Positions 35,211 through 46,610 of a stretch of 64,000 nt of DNA are shown piece after piece (within the stretch, counting starts at the first letter, position 1; the number at the start of each line of letters is the position of its first letter). Position numbers and translations under genes: made by a program. The stretch is from Cycas panzhihuaensis (taxonomy: Eukaryota; Cycadophyta): NCBI GenBank assembly GCA_023213395.1, contig CM041465.1, forward strand, positions 187,247,741-187,311,740. Reading direction: 5' to 3'. Below the pieces are notes generated by a model that saw only the letters and a program-made list of their open reading frames with translations, ran no database searches and was not told where the DNA came from.

Positions 35211-36208
35211 ATCCATTCAGATCTTCATAATACCATGCAAAAATATCACCGTACTCATGACATAAGGAGAGAATTTCTTAAACCTCCTCTTTTATATAAG
35301 TTTCATATAATAGTACATTTTTAAGCTCATATTTAAAACCAATATTATAAGGTATTCCTTTCTCTAAATTTCTCTTTAGTGTTTTTAGTTGGATTACCTT
35401 TTCCTTCCTTATAAAATCATCTAGATTATAAATATCTTCTAAGGTAATTAATTTTTTAGAAGGTTTTTAGTCCTTTGACTAATCATTTCTAAATAAATAT
35501 TGTCATTAGTGAGAGATGGGTTATCTGATGGAATCAACTTAGCTTCATCTATTTATAACCCTATGAACTCATCCTTGCTTGATATAAATCTTATCAATTG
35601 ATTATCATTCACAAAGATTTGCCATTAGTTTAAATTATTAGGCATAATAGTTTTAGTAATAACCTCCATAGATCACTTCCTCTGACTAATGACTTCCACT
35701 CCATTCATAAGTGATGTAATTATAGCTAAGAAATCTTCAAATTTACTTTCATCCCTTGGGATGTGCTATATGTTAAATGCTTTAAAACTAACTATCAACT
35801 ATAATACTCTTGCTTTATATATTCTCAATTGGTCACCCATAGTAGCATACACTCCTTTGATTTGTATGATAATCGGTTCATAATCTTTGAAGACTTTCAA
35901 TTCTTTTACCTTTAAGCCTTGTTCCTTTGTAGACCAAATATGTGGGATTCATACTTAACTATGTTATTAGTGTAATCAAAATCCAAATTATTAGAAAATG
36001 GGAAAAAAAATACTAGTGGGGATATTAACAATAGACCAGTTCCTACACCAACTTAAATTTAGCATCATCAAAATAGAGAGTCTAAATATGTATATTTAAT
36101 TTTTTTGAAGTATGATATTCTTCCTCCTCTTTAGTTGGTGATGATTCTTCTTTGCAAAAGACTAGATGAGTCCTTGAGCTAATGTCTTTGAATAAATAAC
36201 CCATCATA

Positions 36209-36544
36209 TTATCCTCTCCTATCTTGAATATGTATGGGATGCCTATCCTCTCTATGCATAGTAATAAGATCTTTCTCTAATGGAAATGTAAGAGTATTCA
36301 TGCGTACATTGGGTATAGCCTTAGTATACATCACCCAATCTTTTCCCAATAACATTCTATAAATTGGTGGCATGTCTATAACTATTATAGTTATTGGAAC
36401 TAAAATCTTGGTGTTAGATGTGGGAGTGAGTATTAGGTCCTTTATTTGACCCAATATAATCATTCCTCTTGAATTAAAAGCTTTTACTAATTGATCTATT
36501 TTGGCATATTCATGTTCTAATACCTTTATAATTATATAGGACAT
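36209..36544 (-). pseudogene. Retropepsin-like protease of the Tat/Ogre-like gypsy
   Basis: An open stretch with LVKAFNSRGMIILGQIKDL, ILVPITIIVIDMPPIYRMLLG and KDWVM. This matches the second half of gypsy aspartic proteases of this branch, in which a VIDMP..Y..LLGR.W pattern precedes the flap-side end. The catalytic DTG/DSG should lie just upstream, near 36560-36540, and is not readable (YIIDIGAT-like traces). The next 1 kb to the RT (35210-36208) is a poorly conserved linker, as usual in Ogre-like elements. Confidence 0.7.
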
Positions 36545-36599
36545 AATATTATGAGTAGCCCCAATGTCTATTATATAATTATGAAGAATAAATTTAACA

Positions 36600-38240
36600 T
36601 ATATATGAATTAAAACATAGAAGGGAGGGTTCTTTAATCCAGTTGGTAGATAATTAGTCTACATAACCTTTTTATCTTTTATTTCATTTACTATATTATT
36701 ACTTAAGTGGGTAGACAAAAGCATTTTCATAATTCTTTTCCTTTGATCCAAGAGCTTTATCACCTAGTATAAGATTATATTAATGGAGTACTTATACAAA
36801 TCTCTTACTATGCGATAATATTATGTACCTTGTCTAGTTAGATTCTCTTGAGTTCTATGTATTGGGTTTGGCACCTTATTATTCATCACTCTTTGCTTTA
36901 GCTATTTGGTATTATGATTAATAGGTCTAGAATTATCAACCCTTTAGTTCTTGTCACCATGGGGTCCCCTAGCCTTATATTCTTTATTTTGGTCATGGAG
37001 GCCAAGTTCAAGTCCTTTGTGTCCTCTAGATCTGAATCACCAAATGAGGCCATAATTGTATCATGAAGGTAGGAAGATGAGGCTTCTTTTTCTAAATAAT
37101 CCATAGATAAATCCTTGAAACTAATGTTATGCTCTTTCATTATTCCTTCTTCATATGTAGCCATGGTAGCCCTATTATTAAAATTATTATGATTATTTTA
37201 CCCCATGATAGTTGGCTATTATATATCTTTCTATTTTACTTACCTCTTAAGATGTTTTAGATCACTATTTAATTTTCTAAATATGGTTGGGAATGTGGAA
37301 TAGGATGGTGGGTAGTTTAGACATTTTCTCTTTATGTAGGTGCAATAAGATTGAGATTTTTCCTACCAAATTTATTCATCGTCCATTTGAATTCCACAAA
37401 CATATCCTTGAATTTATTGAAAGTACTTTGTAATCTTCCCATTACCATCATCTATGTTTCATAATCTAAACATTCTAAGAACCATTTTAACTAACACTAA
37501 TCAAATGGTCATTCATGAATAATGATTCATCTCATAATTTTCTCAATCCTCTCCACAAAAGAAGAGATGGTTTCTCTAGGTCCTCTTCAAATAGTCAATA
37601 ACTTTTTAAGGCATTTGATCTTAGTCTGAGATATTTGGGTCTAAACATGGCTCTTAAGGTATCCCAATTGGTAATTGAATTATGTAGTAGACCTTGAAAC
37701 TAATAAACAACTATCCCTTTTAGTGAGTGCACCAAAAGTCTCACTATTATATCTGCATGAGTGATATTAAACTTTTTGCTCACAAGGAAAAATAACTCTA
37801 AGTGTTTTTTTGTTGTGATAGAATTGTTACCAAAAAATTTGGGAATAACATCCCATGATTTATTAGGTATATCATGGATATGATCTCCAAAATCTAGAGT
37901 ATCACTCACCATCCAAGGCAAAGCATCATCTTGATTATCATCTCATCTATGATTTTAGTTTCTCCTTCTTTGGAAATTATTTCCATGTTTCTCATTATTT
38001 TTAGCCATCTTGAGAGTGTCTACAAAATGTTCTTGGGGTAATGAAGTTTGACAAGGTTCTAATATATCAATTGAATCTTCTAAATGATTTACGCTATGCC
38101 TAGTATAAGGGATTTAAACACTATCTAATAAACAACCTCTATTATTTTGTGAATGAGTGAAAGGCCTCCTAAGTTGTTAATCTAACCTTTGATATTTCAA
38201 GAAACCCAAACAAAAAAACTATATATAAAGAAAGAAGTAA
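36600..38240 (-). pseudogene. Gag of the Tat/Ogre-like gypsy element
   Basis: Gag forms the virus-like particle. The piece at 37921-37700 reads SWDVIPKFFGNNSITTKKHLELFF and ITHADIIVRLLVHSLKG. It continues as WDTLRAMF.PKYL over 37690-37630, which fits the retrotransposon gag capsid block. The 37164-36898 piece is acidic (DYLEKEASSS, SFGDSDLEDTKDLN). Stops and frame changes are frequent. The N-terminal part near 38240-37930 is weak. Confidence 0.65.
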
Positions 38241-38319
38241 GCACTATGTGTATAAATATCTTTTGGTACAAAAGACCTAACCTAATTTCATATTAAAAAA
38301 ATTGGTTGGATTGTTTGAA

Positions 38320-38339
38320 ATCCTCAATATGGTTGCTAA
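38320..38339 (-). other. Degraded primer binding site, Tat/Athila type
   Basis: On the minus strand the sequence TTAGCAACCATATTGAGGAT stands seven bases after the LTR end at 38347. Compared with the TTGGCGCCGTTGCCGGGGAT site common in Tat and Athila elements, 12 of 20 bases agree, and six of the eight differences are C-to-T or G-to-A type. I infer a decayed site. It could be chance. Confidence 0.45.
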
Positions 38340-38346
38340 TTAATGT

Positions 38347-39930
38347 TGTTACTTAAACTACTCATTGTGTCTAGTTTGATGTGCCTTTAGGGATTTTTTG
38401 ATCTATATGTTTAGAAGGCTTAACACAAAGGGAGTAAAAAATTCTTAAGCAAAGAAAGACTTTACTTAGGTTTAATGATCCCTATGAATTAGTATGTAGA
38501 AGGTGGATCTAATGCATGCTTTTCCTTACTTGTCAATAGTACTTGGAGTTAGTGTCTTAATATGCCTAGGCTAAACTAGTAAGCAAAGATTCCTAATAAT
38601 ATATAGCTGGACTTAGTTTCTAGATTGCACTTGCTAACCCTTCACTCAATCCTTCATAAATATTATCATATAACATGTAATGTACAAGAATTCATATAGC
38701 CTTAATAATTTTAGATTAAAGTTTCCAAAATATACTAGAAAGCCTTAACTAATATTCAAATACTTAAAATGCAAGATCATCAAGAAAATAGTAAAAGAGT
38801 TCATAGCACTAGACAAGCCAAATTTATAGCTAAAATCTCAGTTCACATGCAAAATAATCAATCACAAGCCATTATACAATGTTCTTAAAGGAATGTGATG
38901 AAACAAAAGTAACCATGAGATGTTTATATTATACTAATTAAGATGTTTTAATATAATGATACTGTTTAGTGTAGATGCACAACCTAAAGTGAATCTTTGA
39001 TATAAAACTGACAAAAATTATAATCAATTAAGATCTTCAATAACAAATATGATTACTAACGACATATCAAGATCTATTAACTTACTTTTAGATGAGTTCT
39101 TTCATATCGAATTACCACTTCTTGATAATAAGCATATACATGTGCATAAATAATGAACTAAAGAAAAAAGTAGGGACTCCCAAAATCTCTTCCTCCTTCA
39201 CATATGAATCTCTCTAAAAAAAAGTCCTTCAAATGATCAATGTTCTCTATCTTTTAAAGGACACTCCTCTTACTTCCAGTAGTTGCTATAGGCATATCCA
39301 AACCTGGTGTAATAGTTAAAGATATTGATATCAATGTAGAATAGTTGAAAATCTCCTTTCCCTAGTGTAGTATTTAGAAATAATAAGTAGAAATCAAGGA
39401 AAATAGTTGGAAGTTTATATCATGATGCCAACTATATTATTTTTTATAGTACAACTAGTAATAAGATACGAATGATTTAAGCATTCTCTCCTATGGAAAC
39501 TCTATCCTATTTGTAAGCAAAATTTGAGGAAGGTATATTACCTTTTACTCCCACTTTTGAATGCATCACTTGAATTAGAAAAGGACCTATCATCTCTATG
39601 GCTCCCTCTAGTTTACACACTTAATCCTCAATAAGGTTGAGCTTTTGGTCTTATTGCTTTAGTAGGTCCCTAATAGTGACTTGGTGAGTTCTCTAATTCC
39701 ATACCTTTATTGCCTATTTTTTTGTTTCATTGATATTATCAAAATTGATTTGTTATTTTAACTTATCAATCTCCTTAGTAGTTATCTTTAGAAATTCTTT
39801 TTTATTTATATTTTCTTATTGGTCTAGCATAGATGAATTTAAGTATGGAGCAACTATGAGCATTTTTTATGAGATACTACCTAAGTCCATCTCAAATTTT
39901 AAGGCATGATTTATCATCAATTGAATCTTC
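38347..39930 (-). repeat. Long LTR, copy 2 (5' LTR of the Tat/Ogre-like element)
   Basis: Aligned with 11414-12826 plus 19326-19450. It adjoins the decayed primer binding site and gag of the minus gypsy, as a 5' LTR should. The right border is uncertain, because copy 1 is cut at 19450. The LTR may run on to about 40392, where a copia LTR begins. Apparent coiled-coil-like minus-strand ORF traces at 39900-39480 fall inside this repeat, so they are more likely LTR sequence than a gene. Confidence 0.7.
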
Positions 39931-40392
39931 TCTATTCTAACATCTAAAATATACTATAACTTTTGAATAAAGTGTTTATATAGCTCTTTATCTTTATCTT
40001 CCTCTATAGTTACTTTGTCCTCAAATGGATAGGATTTTCCTCCTAGTCATAACTCTACAGAATAAGTTGCATGCACTTTAGCTGTAATAACTTTTAGCCT
40101 TTTTTTATCTTACCATATAATGAGAAGATTCTTTTAAAGAATTTTCATAAGTTAGATTTAATGAATTGATCTTCATGAATTATCTTATATATATATTTAC
40201 TAGTGGATTACAATGCTACTGTAGCCATAACTAAAATCTTGAGTATTTTATCCTCTTGTAATTTAATTCTCTCACCTAGCCTCTATTTAATAACTCCTTG
40301 CCACTTCCTTCTTAATCAATCTAATTTCTAATTGAGAATTATTGGTATATTAGGGTAAGTAGAAGAGAACAAATGATTCAAATGACTAGTGG
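39931..40392. other. Unresolved stretch, perhaps the rest of the long LTR
   Basis: AT-rich, with no protein recognised. It lies between the last part alignable with copy 1 and the copia LTR candidate at 40393. Confidence 0.3.
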
Positions 40393-40575
40393 TGTTAACA
40401 ACCATAGGGTCTTTGATTCTTATAATAATATAATTGAGACTACAAGGGTGCCTTACTATTAATCATTAGATGGAGCTAATAAGTACTAGAATGCGTTTCC
40501 ATATGCCACTAAAGCTAAAATAGTATTGACATGCTGCCATAGGGTGATTACTCTAAGATGGGCATTATCCCAACA
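40393..40575 (-). repeat. 3' LTR candidate of a minus-strand copia
   Basis: On the minus strand the segment begins TGTTGGGATAATGCC, directly after the end of copia RNase H and a purine-rich AGAGAGAAA, and ends GTTAACA. This is where the 3' LTR should be. Only one copy is present, so the left end is set by the TG...CA rule alone. Confidence 0.45.
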
Positions 40576-40579
40576 TTTC

Positions 40580-41335
40580 TCTCTAATAATGCCTATTTAG
40601 GGTGACTCCATGTTTGTCTCTAAACTTCTTGAATTTTTCCTTATTGAGTGTCTTTATGAATATATCTCCCACTTATTCCTTTGTGATGTAGTAAATCAAA
40701 TCTAACTCTCCTTATTATGCTAACTCCCTAATGAAGTGATGTTGTGTTTTGATGTGCTTGGTCCTATTATTAAACACCAGATTCCTAGTCATCTTAATGG
40801 TACTTTAATTATCACAAAACAATAGCATAGGGCTAACCTATTTTTCCTATAAATCTTGAAGTAACCTTCTAAGTTAAACTATTTCACAAGCTCTTGCTAT
40901 AATTGCCTTGTACTTTACTTCTACAATAGAAATAGATACTATTGATTATTTCTTTAAACACCATGTAATTATTATTATACCAAAAAAGAAAGCATATCTT
41001 AAAGTATACTTCCTATCATCTACAAAACCTGCATAGTCTATTTCTGTATAACCAATAAACCTATGATTACTTTATGACCTATAATGAAGTCCATATGTTA
41101 TAGTTTCATTAAGATACCTAAGAATTCTTTTAGCTGCTTTCTAATATTTTATCTTAAGCTCATGCATATATCTAAAAACTATATTAATTGCATACGTAAT
41201 ATATAGTTGACTTAAAGTCAAGTAAATAAGGCTCCTAATCAAATAATTATAGAAAGTAGGGTCAACTAATTTAGATTTCTTATACTTAGATAATTTCATC
41301 CTATTTCTCAAAATTTGGGAAGTGCACTTTCATCT
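40580..41335 (-). pseudogene. Copia RT C-terminus and RNase H fragment
   Basis: The 3' end of a Ty1/copia polyprotein. It reads KAAKRILRYLNETITYGLHY, IDYAGFVDD, IVEVKYKAIIARACEIV, MLLFCDN.STIKM, NRTKHIKTQHHFIRE and KEQVGDIFIKTLNKE. These are the consecutive RNase H blocks of copia elements, including the Asp of ..DYAG and the Glu/Asp of VEVKY and CDN. Gln codons are often TAG. The rest of the element to the right (gag, protease, integrase, most of RT) is absent beyond 41335. Confidence 0.88.
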
Positions 41336-44300
41336 CATTAACAAATAAGTAAAGCTATGTGCTTCTAGTCTTTTATTTTATTTTACATTAGCCTAGATCT
41401 TTTATCAGTATATGTGGATGTTTACTTATTATTTTGATCAATGGATGTGTGTATTTTTAGCTTGTGATGATTTTGACTATGGTTAGTGGCTACAAGAGTT
41501 TATACACATAAGCTTAATGAGTTAAAGAATGGTCTTTAAGTACCTATGTCAATACTTTTCACCTTTTGTTTCCCCTGTTTGTAGTGATTCCATGCTTGTC
41601 TTACTTTTTTGGGTGATTTTATTGATAAAACTATCATTTTTTGAGTATTTCCCCTATCCTACTATGATACATATCTATCTAGCCTTGATTTCAACCTATC
41701 TTGTGTTGAAAATTGTCCACTCAATTGTCTATTTTATCAATGGTAAATTTTGTGGTACCACAAAGTTTAACATGGTGCTATAAAAATACAAACTTTGTAG
41801 TATAATAATACAAGAACCAAAAAAGGAAAACATATATTTCAAAATATATTTAATGCTCCAAATAGTTTTTTTAATGGACAATCTCAAAAATCTAAGGGAA
41901 AGTTTCTCTTTCCTTCTAAGGCTTTAATTTTTAGTCTTTTTTCTTTTCTCGATGCACCAAATCTATGGGAAATTTACTCATGGTTTTGGGCCCTAGATTC
42001 ATGAAAACCATGGGTCCAAATACCACCTCCCCTCGGGAACTCATAATCTATAAGGATCCCCTCATTTTCCATGGGAAGGGGGAGTAAAAAAATGCATTGT
42101 TATGCTGCTGTTGATCTCCACCTTTAGACAAGAACATTAGAAGCAAACTTGTCATTAGAGACCTCCTAGATTCATGAGTTGCATGTCAAGAGCATCTCTC
42201 CTTGGACAAGAATTAAGGTAATGCTCCCTACACCATTTACATTTATTTATATTTTCCAATTGATGTTTTATTTTTAGTTATTAACTGATTTTCATGTTTG
42301 ATTTGCTTGGCTTCTTGTTAATTCTTTGTTTATTTTATTAAACCATCGCATTGGTGTTTAACAAAGGGGATAAAGGTTAAGTACCATTCATTGAGCTCTA
42401 AATTAGTGGCAATCCTGTTAATTCCATGGATCCTTTCACTAAGACTTATTATTTATTACACATGTTATTCTTAATTTAAGTTAAAGTTTTTTTTTTATGT
42501 TGTTGAATTCTATTGATATTATATTATGGACTAATCTATAGGTACAAGAATTCTTAACCCATTTCATATAGGCCGAGGAAGTAGGTAGCTGATTGGAAAC
42601 TCTTCCTTTCTCGCTTTTCCTCTTACTAAATAAAAAATATATATTATACACTAGATATATTCCTAATTTTTGTTAGAAAATACTAAAAGATATGCATTAG
42701 AAAGTTTGTTTTGAAGTTGTTTTCTAGCATTTTGAGTTTGATATAAAACATTTTTTCTATTAAAGGCCCATATGGCAAGTAGAGATACTACTAGATTTTC
42801 TTAGGAAATTTATCATTTTATGCATATCCTTTTAATGTGGTTCTTATTGGTAGATTAGAGTATTATAAGATCTTGCATTGGTAAGGTTTTGAGATAAATA
42901 TTTAGCACTTGTTTCTAGGTATTCTTTTTAGAACCTCCCCTTTGTACATTTCTTTCCTTTAAAATAAAAAAGCTCAAAATTGGTCTTTTATTTTATAGTT
43001 TTATTTAAAAGAAAAAGGTAAGAAAGTGTAGTTTATTGGTATGATTTTCATTGCTGTTTGCCTCTCCTTTTTCCTTGCATGTAGGTTCATTTTCATTTAT
43101 AAGTAAAAAATATTTAAAGAGAAAAACAAAAAGAAAAAGTTAAAGAACATATTATTTCTTTGCATTTCATTGCATGCAACCTCACTTGTTTATTTATAAT
43201 TAAGTAAAGGACCATACTGGAGTAGAGATTTACACTTGTTGTAAGTTCCTAAATCCATGGAGCTAAAAGGATTTTATAGGATTAATTTTATTTGTTGTTT
43301 TCATTAAAGCAAAAAAGCATATAACTCCATTGTAGTTTTTCTTTTGCTATTTACTCTCCTTAGTCTTTTCTAGGCGGGTCCTTCTTATACAAAAAAGTAG
43401 AATTGTTACATTTCTACCTATATTTCATTATTAGATGAAAGAGATAATCTTGTGTATTTATGTGGTGTTAAGTCTTCCATATTCATATTCTAAATGATTT
43501 AGTGAGAGGTGTCTATCCTCATTTTGTGCTTACATATAAAGGGTGGATGGATGAATGAGCTTCATTTATCTCATTGAGAGTGGTATCCTTCTCTTCCTCA
43601 CCTCTTAGAATATGAGGTTCATTGGAATTAGATGAGGGAATTATTGGGCCACCTTACATTCATTTAAGATGGGTTATTAGTATTGATGAGTCCCCACTAA
43701 TTTATCCATAAGCAAATCTATCCTATGGTCTTGATTCCTTTATAACTTTTACTTTAGTTAGTCCTTTCTCTACTTCTTATAGATTAAGTCCATCATATAA
43801 GTTAATTTTAGGAGTTGGGTTAAGATAGGTCAATATACTTTTAGGAGGAAGTAGTTGAGTAGGGTAAGCATATAAAAGCAATTTTATTCTACGCACATAT
43901 GATCCATTGACACCCTCACAATTGTTGTTTATTCATTTTTAAGACACTTGATAAAGAAATAGAATGATATTATCTCAAAGCTATAAGCTAGTTGACATTT
44001 TCCTCTGATTATTTACATGCATCGCTTTTTCATCTACTTGCTTACATCATGTTTATCTTGATTAGATAGATTTATTTATATGTTCTTTTCGAGTTATTTC
44101 CCTTTTCTACTTTTGGCATATAGCACACACCTACATGTTGCTCCTTGAAACTTAGAAAATAATAGCCTCTCATTCTTACACCCATGTTAATATGATGTAA
44201 GAATGCCTCATAAGAGGCATATATTCACATCCTTCTTAACTTAGATCCCTTTAGCCCTTTGGTTTTGTTGTCAAATTGTGTTTTTCTTCCACCCTCCTAT

Positions 44301-44879
44301 GAATCATGATTCATTAGTAACCATACTAGGGACTTATGAGTAAGGTTTATTACATTATATTAATCTCTTCTTTATTTTATTTTAGCCCTTTTCTTTTAGG
44401 ACTAGACTCTTCTAGTTTATGGTTTATCTATGAGTATCATTCATCTCTTTCCTACTCCTTCAAAGCGTGAGTGTATATTTTAAAGATCCACTCTTTATTT
44501 TTATGTTTACTTCTTCTATGCAATATTTTTCTCATCATCTTAGGAATTTATCTCCTTTTAATTATAAATCAATGAACATATCTACTTTATTTCTTATCAA
44601 GCAGTGTTCAATGGTAGTCCAATACCCTTTTAACTGGTCTATAACCTCTTATTAATCTCAAGAAACTTATTAATCAAAGGAGTAGTAAAACACTCAGGGC
44701 CCACACTAGACATATAACCAAGATTAGATCCAAGGGTTTGATCTTTATGGGCAAGAAATACCTTCCCAAGATGGAGTGGCTTCCACCTGTTCTTATTAGC
44801 AAGACATAGTATATTAAAATCTAGCATTTTATTGGGTTTCTTAACCCTATGATTATTCACTTGATCTGGGGTCCTCAAC
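41336..44879 (+). other. Non-coding; probable LTR and leader of the gypsy at 44880
   Basis: No protein family is recognised in 3.5 kb. The stretch ends where plus-strand gypsy gag begins, so it probably holds that element's 5' LTR and leader. A 16-bp palindrome lies at 41749-41764. Around 42600-43350 are several A-rich and T-rich runs. LTR borders and the primer binding site were not found. The open stretch at 41529-41783 is hydrophobic and has no family resemblance. Confidence 0.35.
41749..41764. repeat. Perfect 16-bp palindrome
   Basis: TTTGTGGTACCACAAA reads the same on both strands. A related but imperfect copy lies at 29049-29064. It may be a protein-binding or promoter element of an LTR. 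Confidence 0.8.
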
Positions 44880-46325
44880 TAAAGCTTTTTATTTAAACTA
44901 CACTCACTCAAGGGAGGAAGTCTTTGACTTATCCCATACCCCTAAAGGTTCATGGGATATGGTGGTATCCTTAAGTTCTCACTATGAATAAGTAGATTTA
45001 GAATCAACTCTTGATTGGGCCTATTGTATCTTTAGAATAAGTTCTACCTAAACCTAACCATTTCCTTAAACTTACTAACAAGTAGTTTCTTAAGAAGAGG
45101 TTATTTACCAACTACTTTTATTATCATTACTGTTACTTACCAAGGCTCCATCAACAATAAACCTATTCGTTCATCTTACTTTAGTGGTAGGTTCTTTACT
45201 TACCTAACTATCTCTCTAATCTATTCCACTTGTCACTCTTATGAGTGGCCTTCACACTTCTATCTTGTAGCCATTGGCTTCATGGTCCAACGCTTTAATT
45301 CAACTCATTCCACCTCATGTCATAATCCATTCTTTATATAGACCAACAAGGCCTTGGGGGATGATTTGTCCTTATTTACACCCTATTCAGCCAATTAGAC
45401 CAACTCCATAACCTACACAACCAACTTATCTATCACTTAGGTATATCACATCATAGTGGGGATAAGGTGGGCCTCTTTGCCAACCTACTTTTGGTATTAA
45501 TCCCTTCCATCCATATGGGGTTTCCCTTATAATTGGAGGCCCATATGGGTAAAATATGATTCCTTACTTATCCTCATTTCTTATGCAACCATACTAAGAT
45601 ACATCTATTATAGGTCTAACATATTTATTAACTTATTAAGTTCTTGGGCCCTAATTAGCTCTAGTTTATTAAGTTTCATGTAGACCCATACATTATACAT
45701 CTAATCCTTAGGCTCAAGTAGCAACTTCATATCAAGTTAGGGGTATCCCTTAGTTAGTTCAACCATACCAAACCTACCAATAGGGGTAAACCCCCTCAGT
45801 ATAATTCTAACCCAATAAACATATGGGCCTCAACCTACCCTTCAACTTATTAATTTGTTAGCTTAACCTAGGATACGTCCCTTTATTAACTATCAAACTA
45901 TCCCCCTTTCTTTGGAGGTGCTTCAAACCACTTACCACCCCACCCACTAAAGGTGCCAAAGTTTAAAGGCACTTCATCTTAAGGCCTTTGGGGTTTTATT
46001 AAAGCCTTTATCATGGTATGTATCAATTATTGGATATATGACTAGATTTTAATAAAATTATTCCATAGGTCCCTCTAGGGCAATGCCCTAAAGTGGTTTT
46101 ATTACCTATTTACTTATTCTCCATCATTTTCATGATTTATTACACTCTTTAAAGTCCATAGTACTAGAAGATCTAAAGAGGGATATCTTTGTGAATACCC
46201 TTCATCTTGAGGTCCATGCAGAAGTGCTCAAAATATGAATAATTACATGAAATTATGTAATTATAAAATACCTTACCTTAGAATCCATTGAGATCTAAGT
46301 AGGTTTAAAGAAGATCAATAAGATT
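44880..46325 (+). pseudogene. Gypsy gag, first part (interrupted by copia)
   Basis: Gag of a Tat/Ogre-like element. The N-terminal 1 kb is rich in Pro, Gln, Ser and Tyr, with many Gln codons now TAG. The capsid block follows at 46040-46230: LIKLFHRSL.GNALKWFYYL, SPSFS.FITLF, then VNTLHLEVHAEVLK and YLTLESIEI. These pieces match, in the same order, the gag of the gypsy at 59850-62110 (GDALKWFYHL, NVLRPHVHLEVLKL, CLTLEIFKI). The reading continues to the base at which the copia LTR starts (46326) and resumes at 53385. Confidence 0.75.
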
Positions 46326-46610
46326 TGTTGGAGCAAGGGTAGAGCAGAACAGAGATTATAAGGAAAACATTACGAAATAATAATCAAATAACATTAACAT
46401 AACTTCTAAAATAAAGTAGTATTGAGAAACACCTTTGGGCTATGAGGCCTATTTAAATAGTTGAGACATTGGGCATGCCCAACATTTATCGACATTTAGT
46501 GTTAAAGATCACCATTAAGAGAGTAGGTAAGTGGGTTAGCTAAGGTGGCCAGAGTTAGCTTCATGCCACCTAATGCCATTACATCCTTCTAATAAAAAAT
46601 ACACTATTAT
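46326..46610 (-). repeat. 3' LTR of the minus-strand copia
   Basis: Aligned with 53104-53384: TGTTGGAG versus TGTTAGAG at the left edge, then GGAAAACATT, ATAATAATCAAATAACATTAA, AACACCTTTGG and TGCCACCTAATGCCA or CACCACCTAATGCCA. Next to it, at 46611-46620, TCTCCCCCAT is the complement of a purine tract. Confidence 0.88.

Larger units (their letters stand above)
32590..38346 (-). mobile_element. Tat/Ogre-like Ty3/gypsy internal region, minus strand
   Basis: Read right to left: degraded primer binding site (38339-38320), gag (about 38240-36600), protease (36544-36209), linker, RT (35210-34350), RNase H (34350-33850) and integrase (33745-32590). Gag-PR-RT-RH-IN order with integrase last is the gypsy order. 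The RT box YLDD and the FKDTY integrase block resemble the Tat/Ogre branch. The upstream LTR is the repeat at 38347 to at least 39930. The 3' LTR is not adjacent; the only other copy of that LTR in the window is at 11414-19450. Confidence 0.85.

Noticed and set aside
39480-40560. A minus-strand protein gene with coiled-coil-like text (for example KIKKG and NINKKEFLK pieces)
   Set aside because: Most of it lies in a repeat that is also present at 11414-19450 and behaves as an LTR next to a PBS. Openness was obtained only by reading through many stops.
44639-44878. Minus-strand 79-residue ORF MRTPDQVNNHRVKK
   Set aside because: It borders plus-strand gypsy gag and leader sequence, and no family resemblance was seen; it is probably chance.
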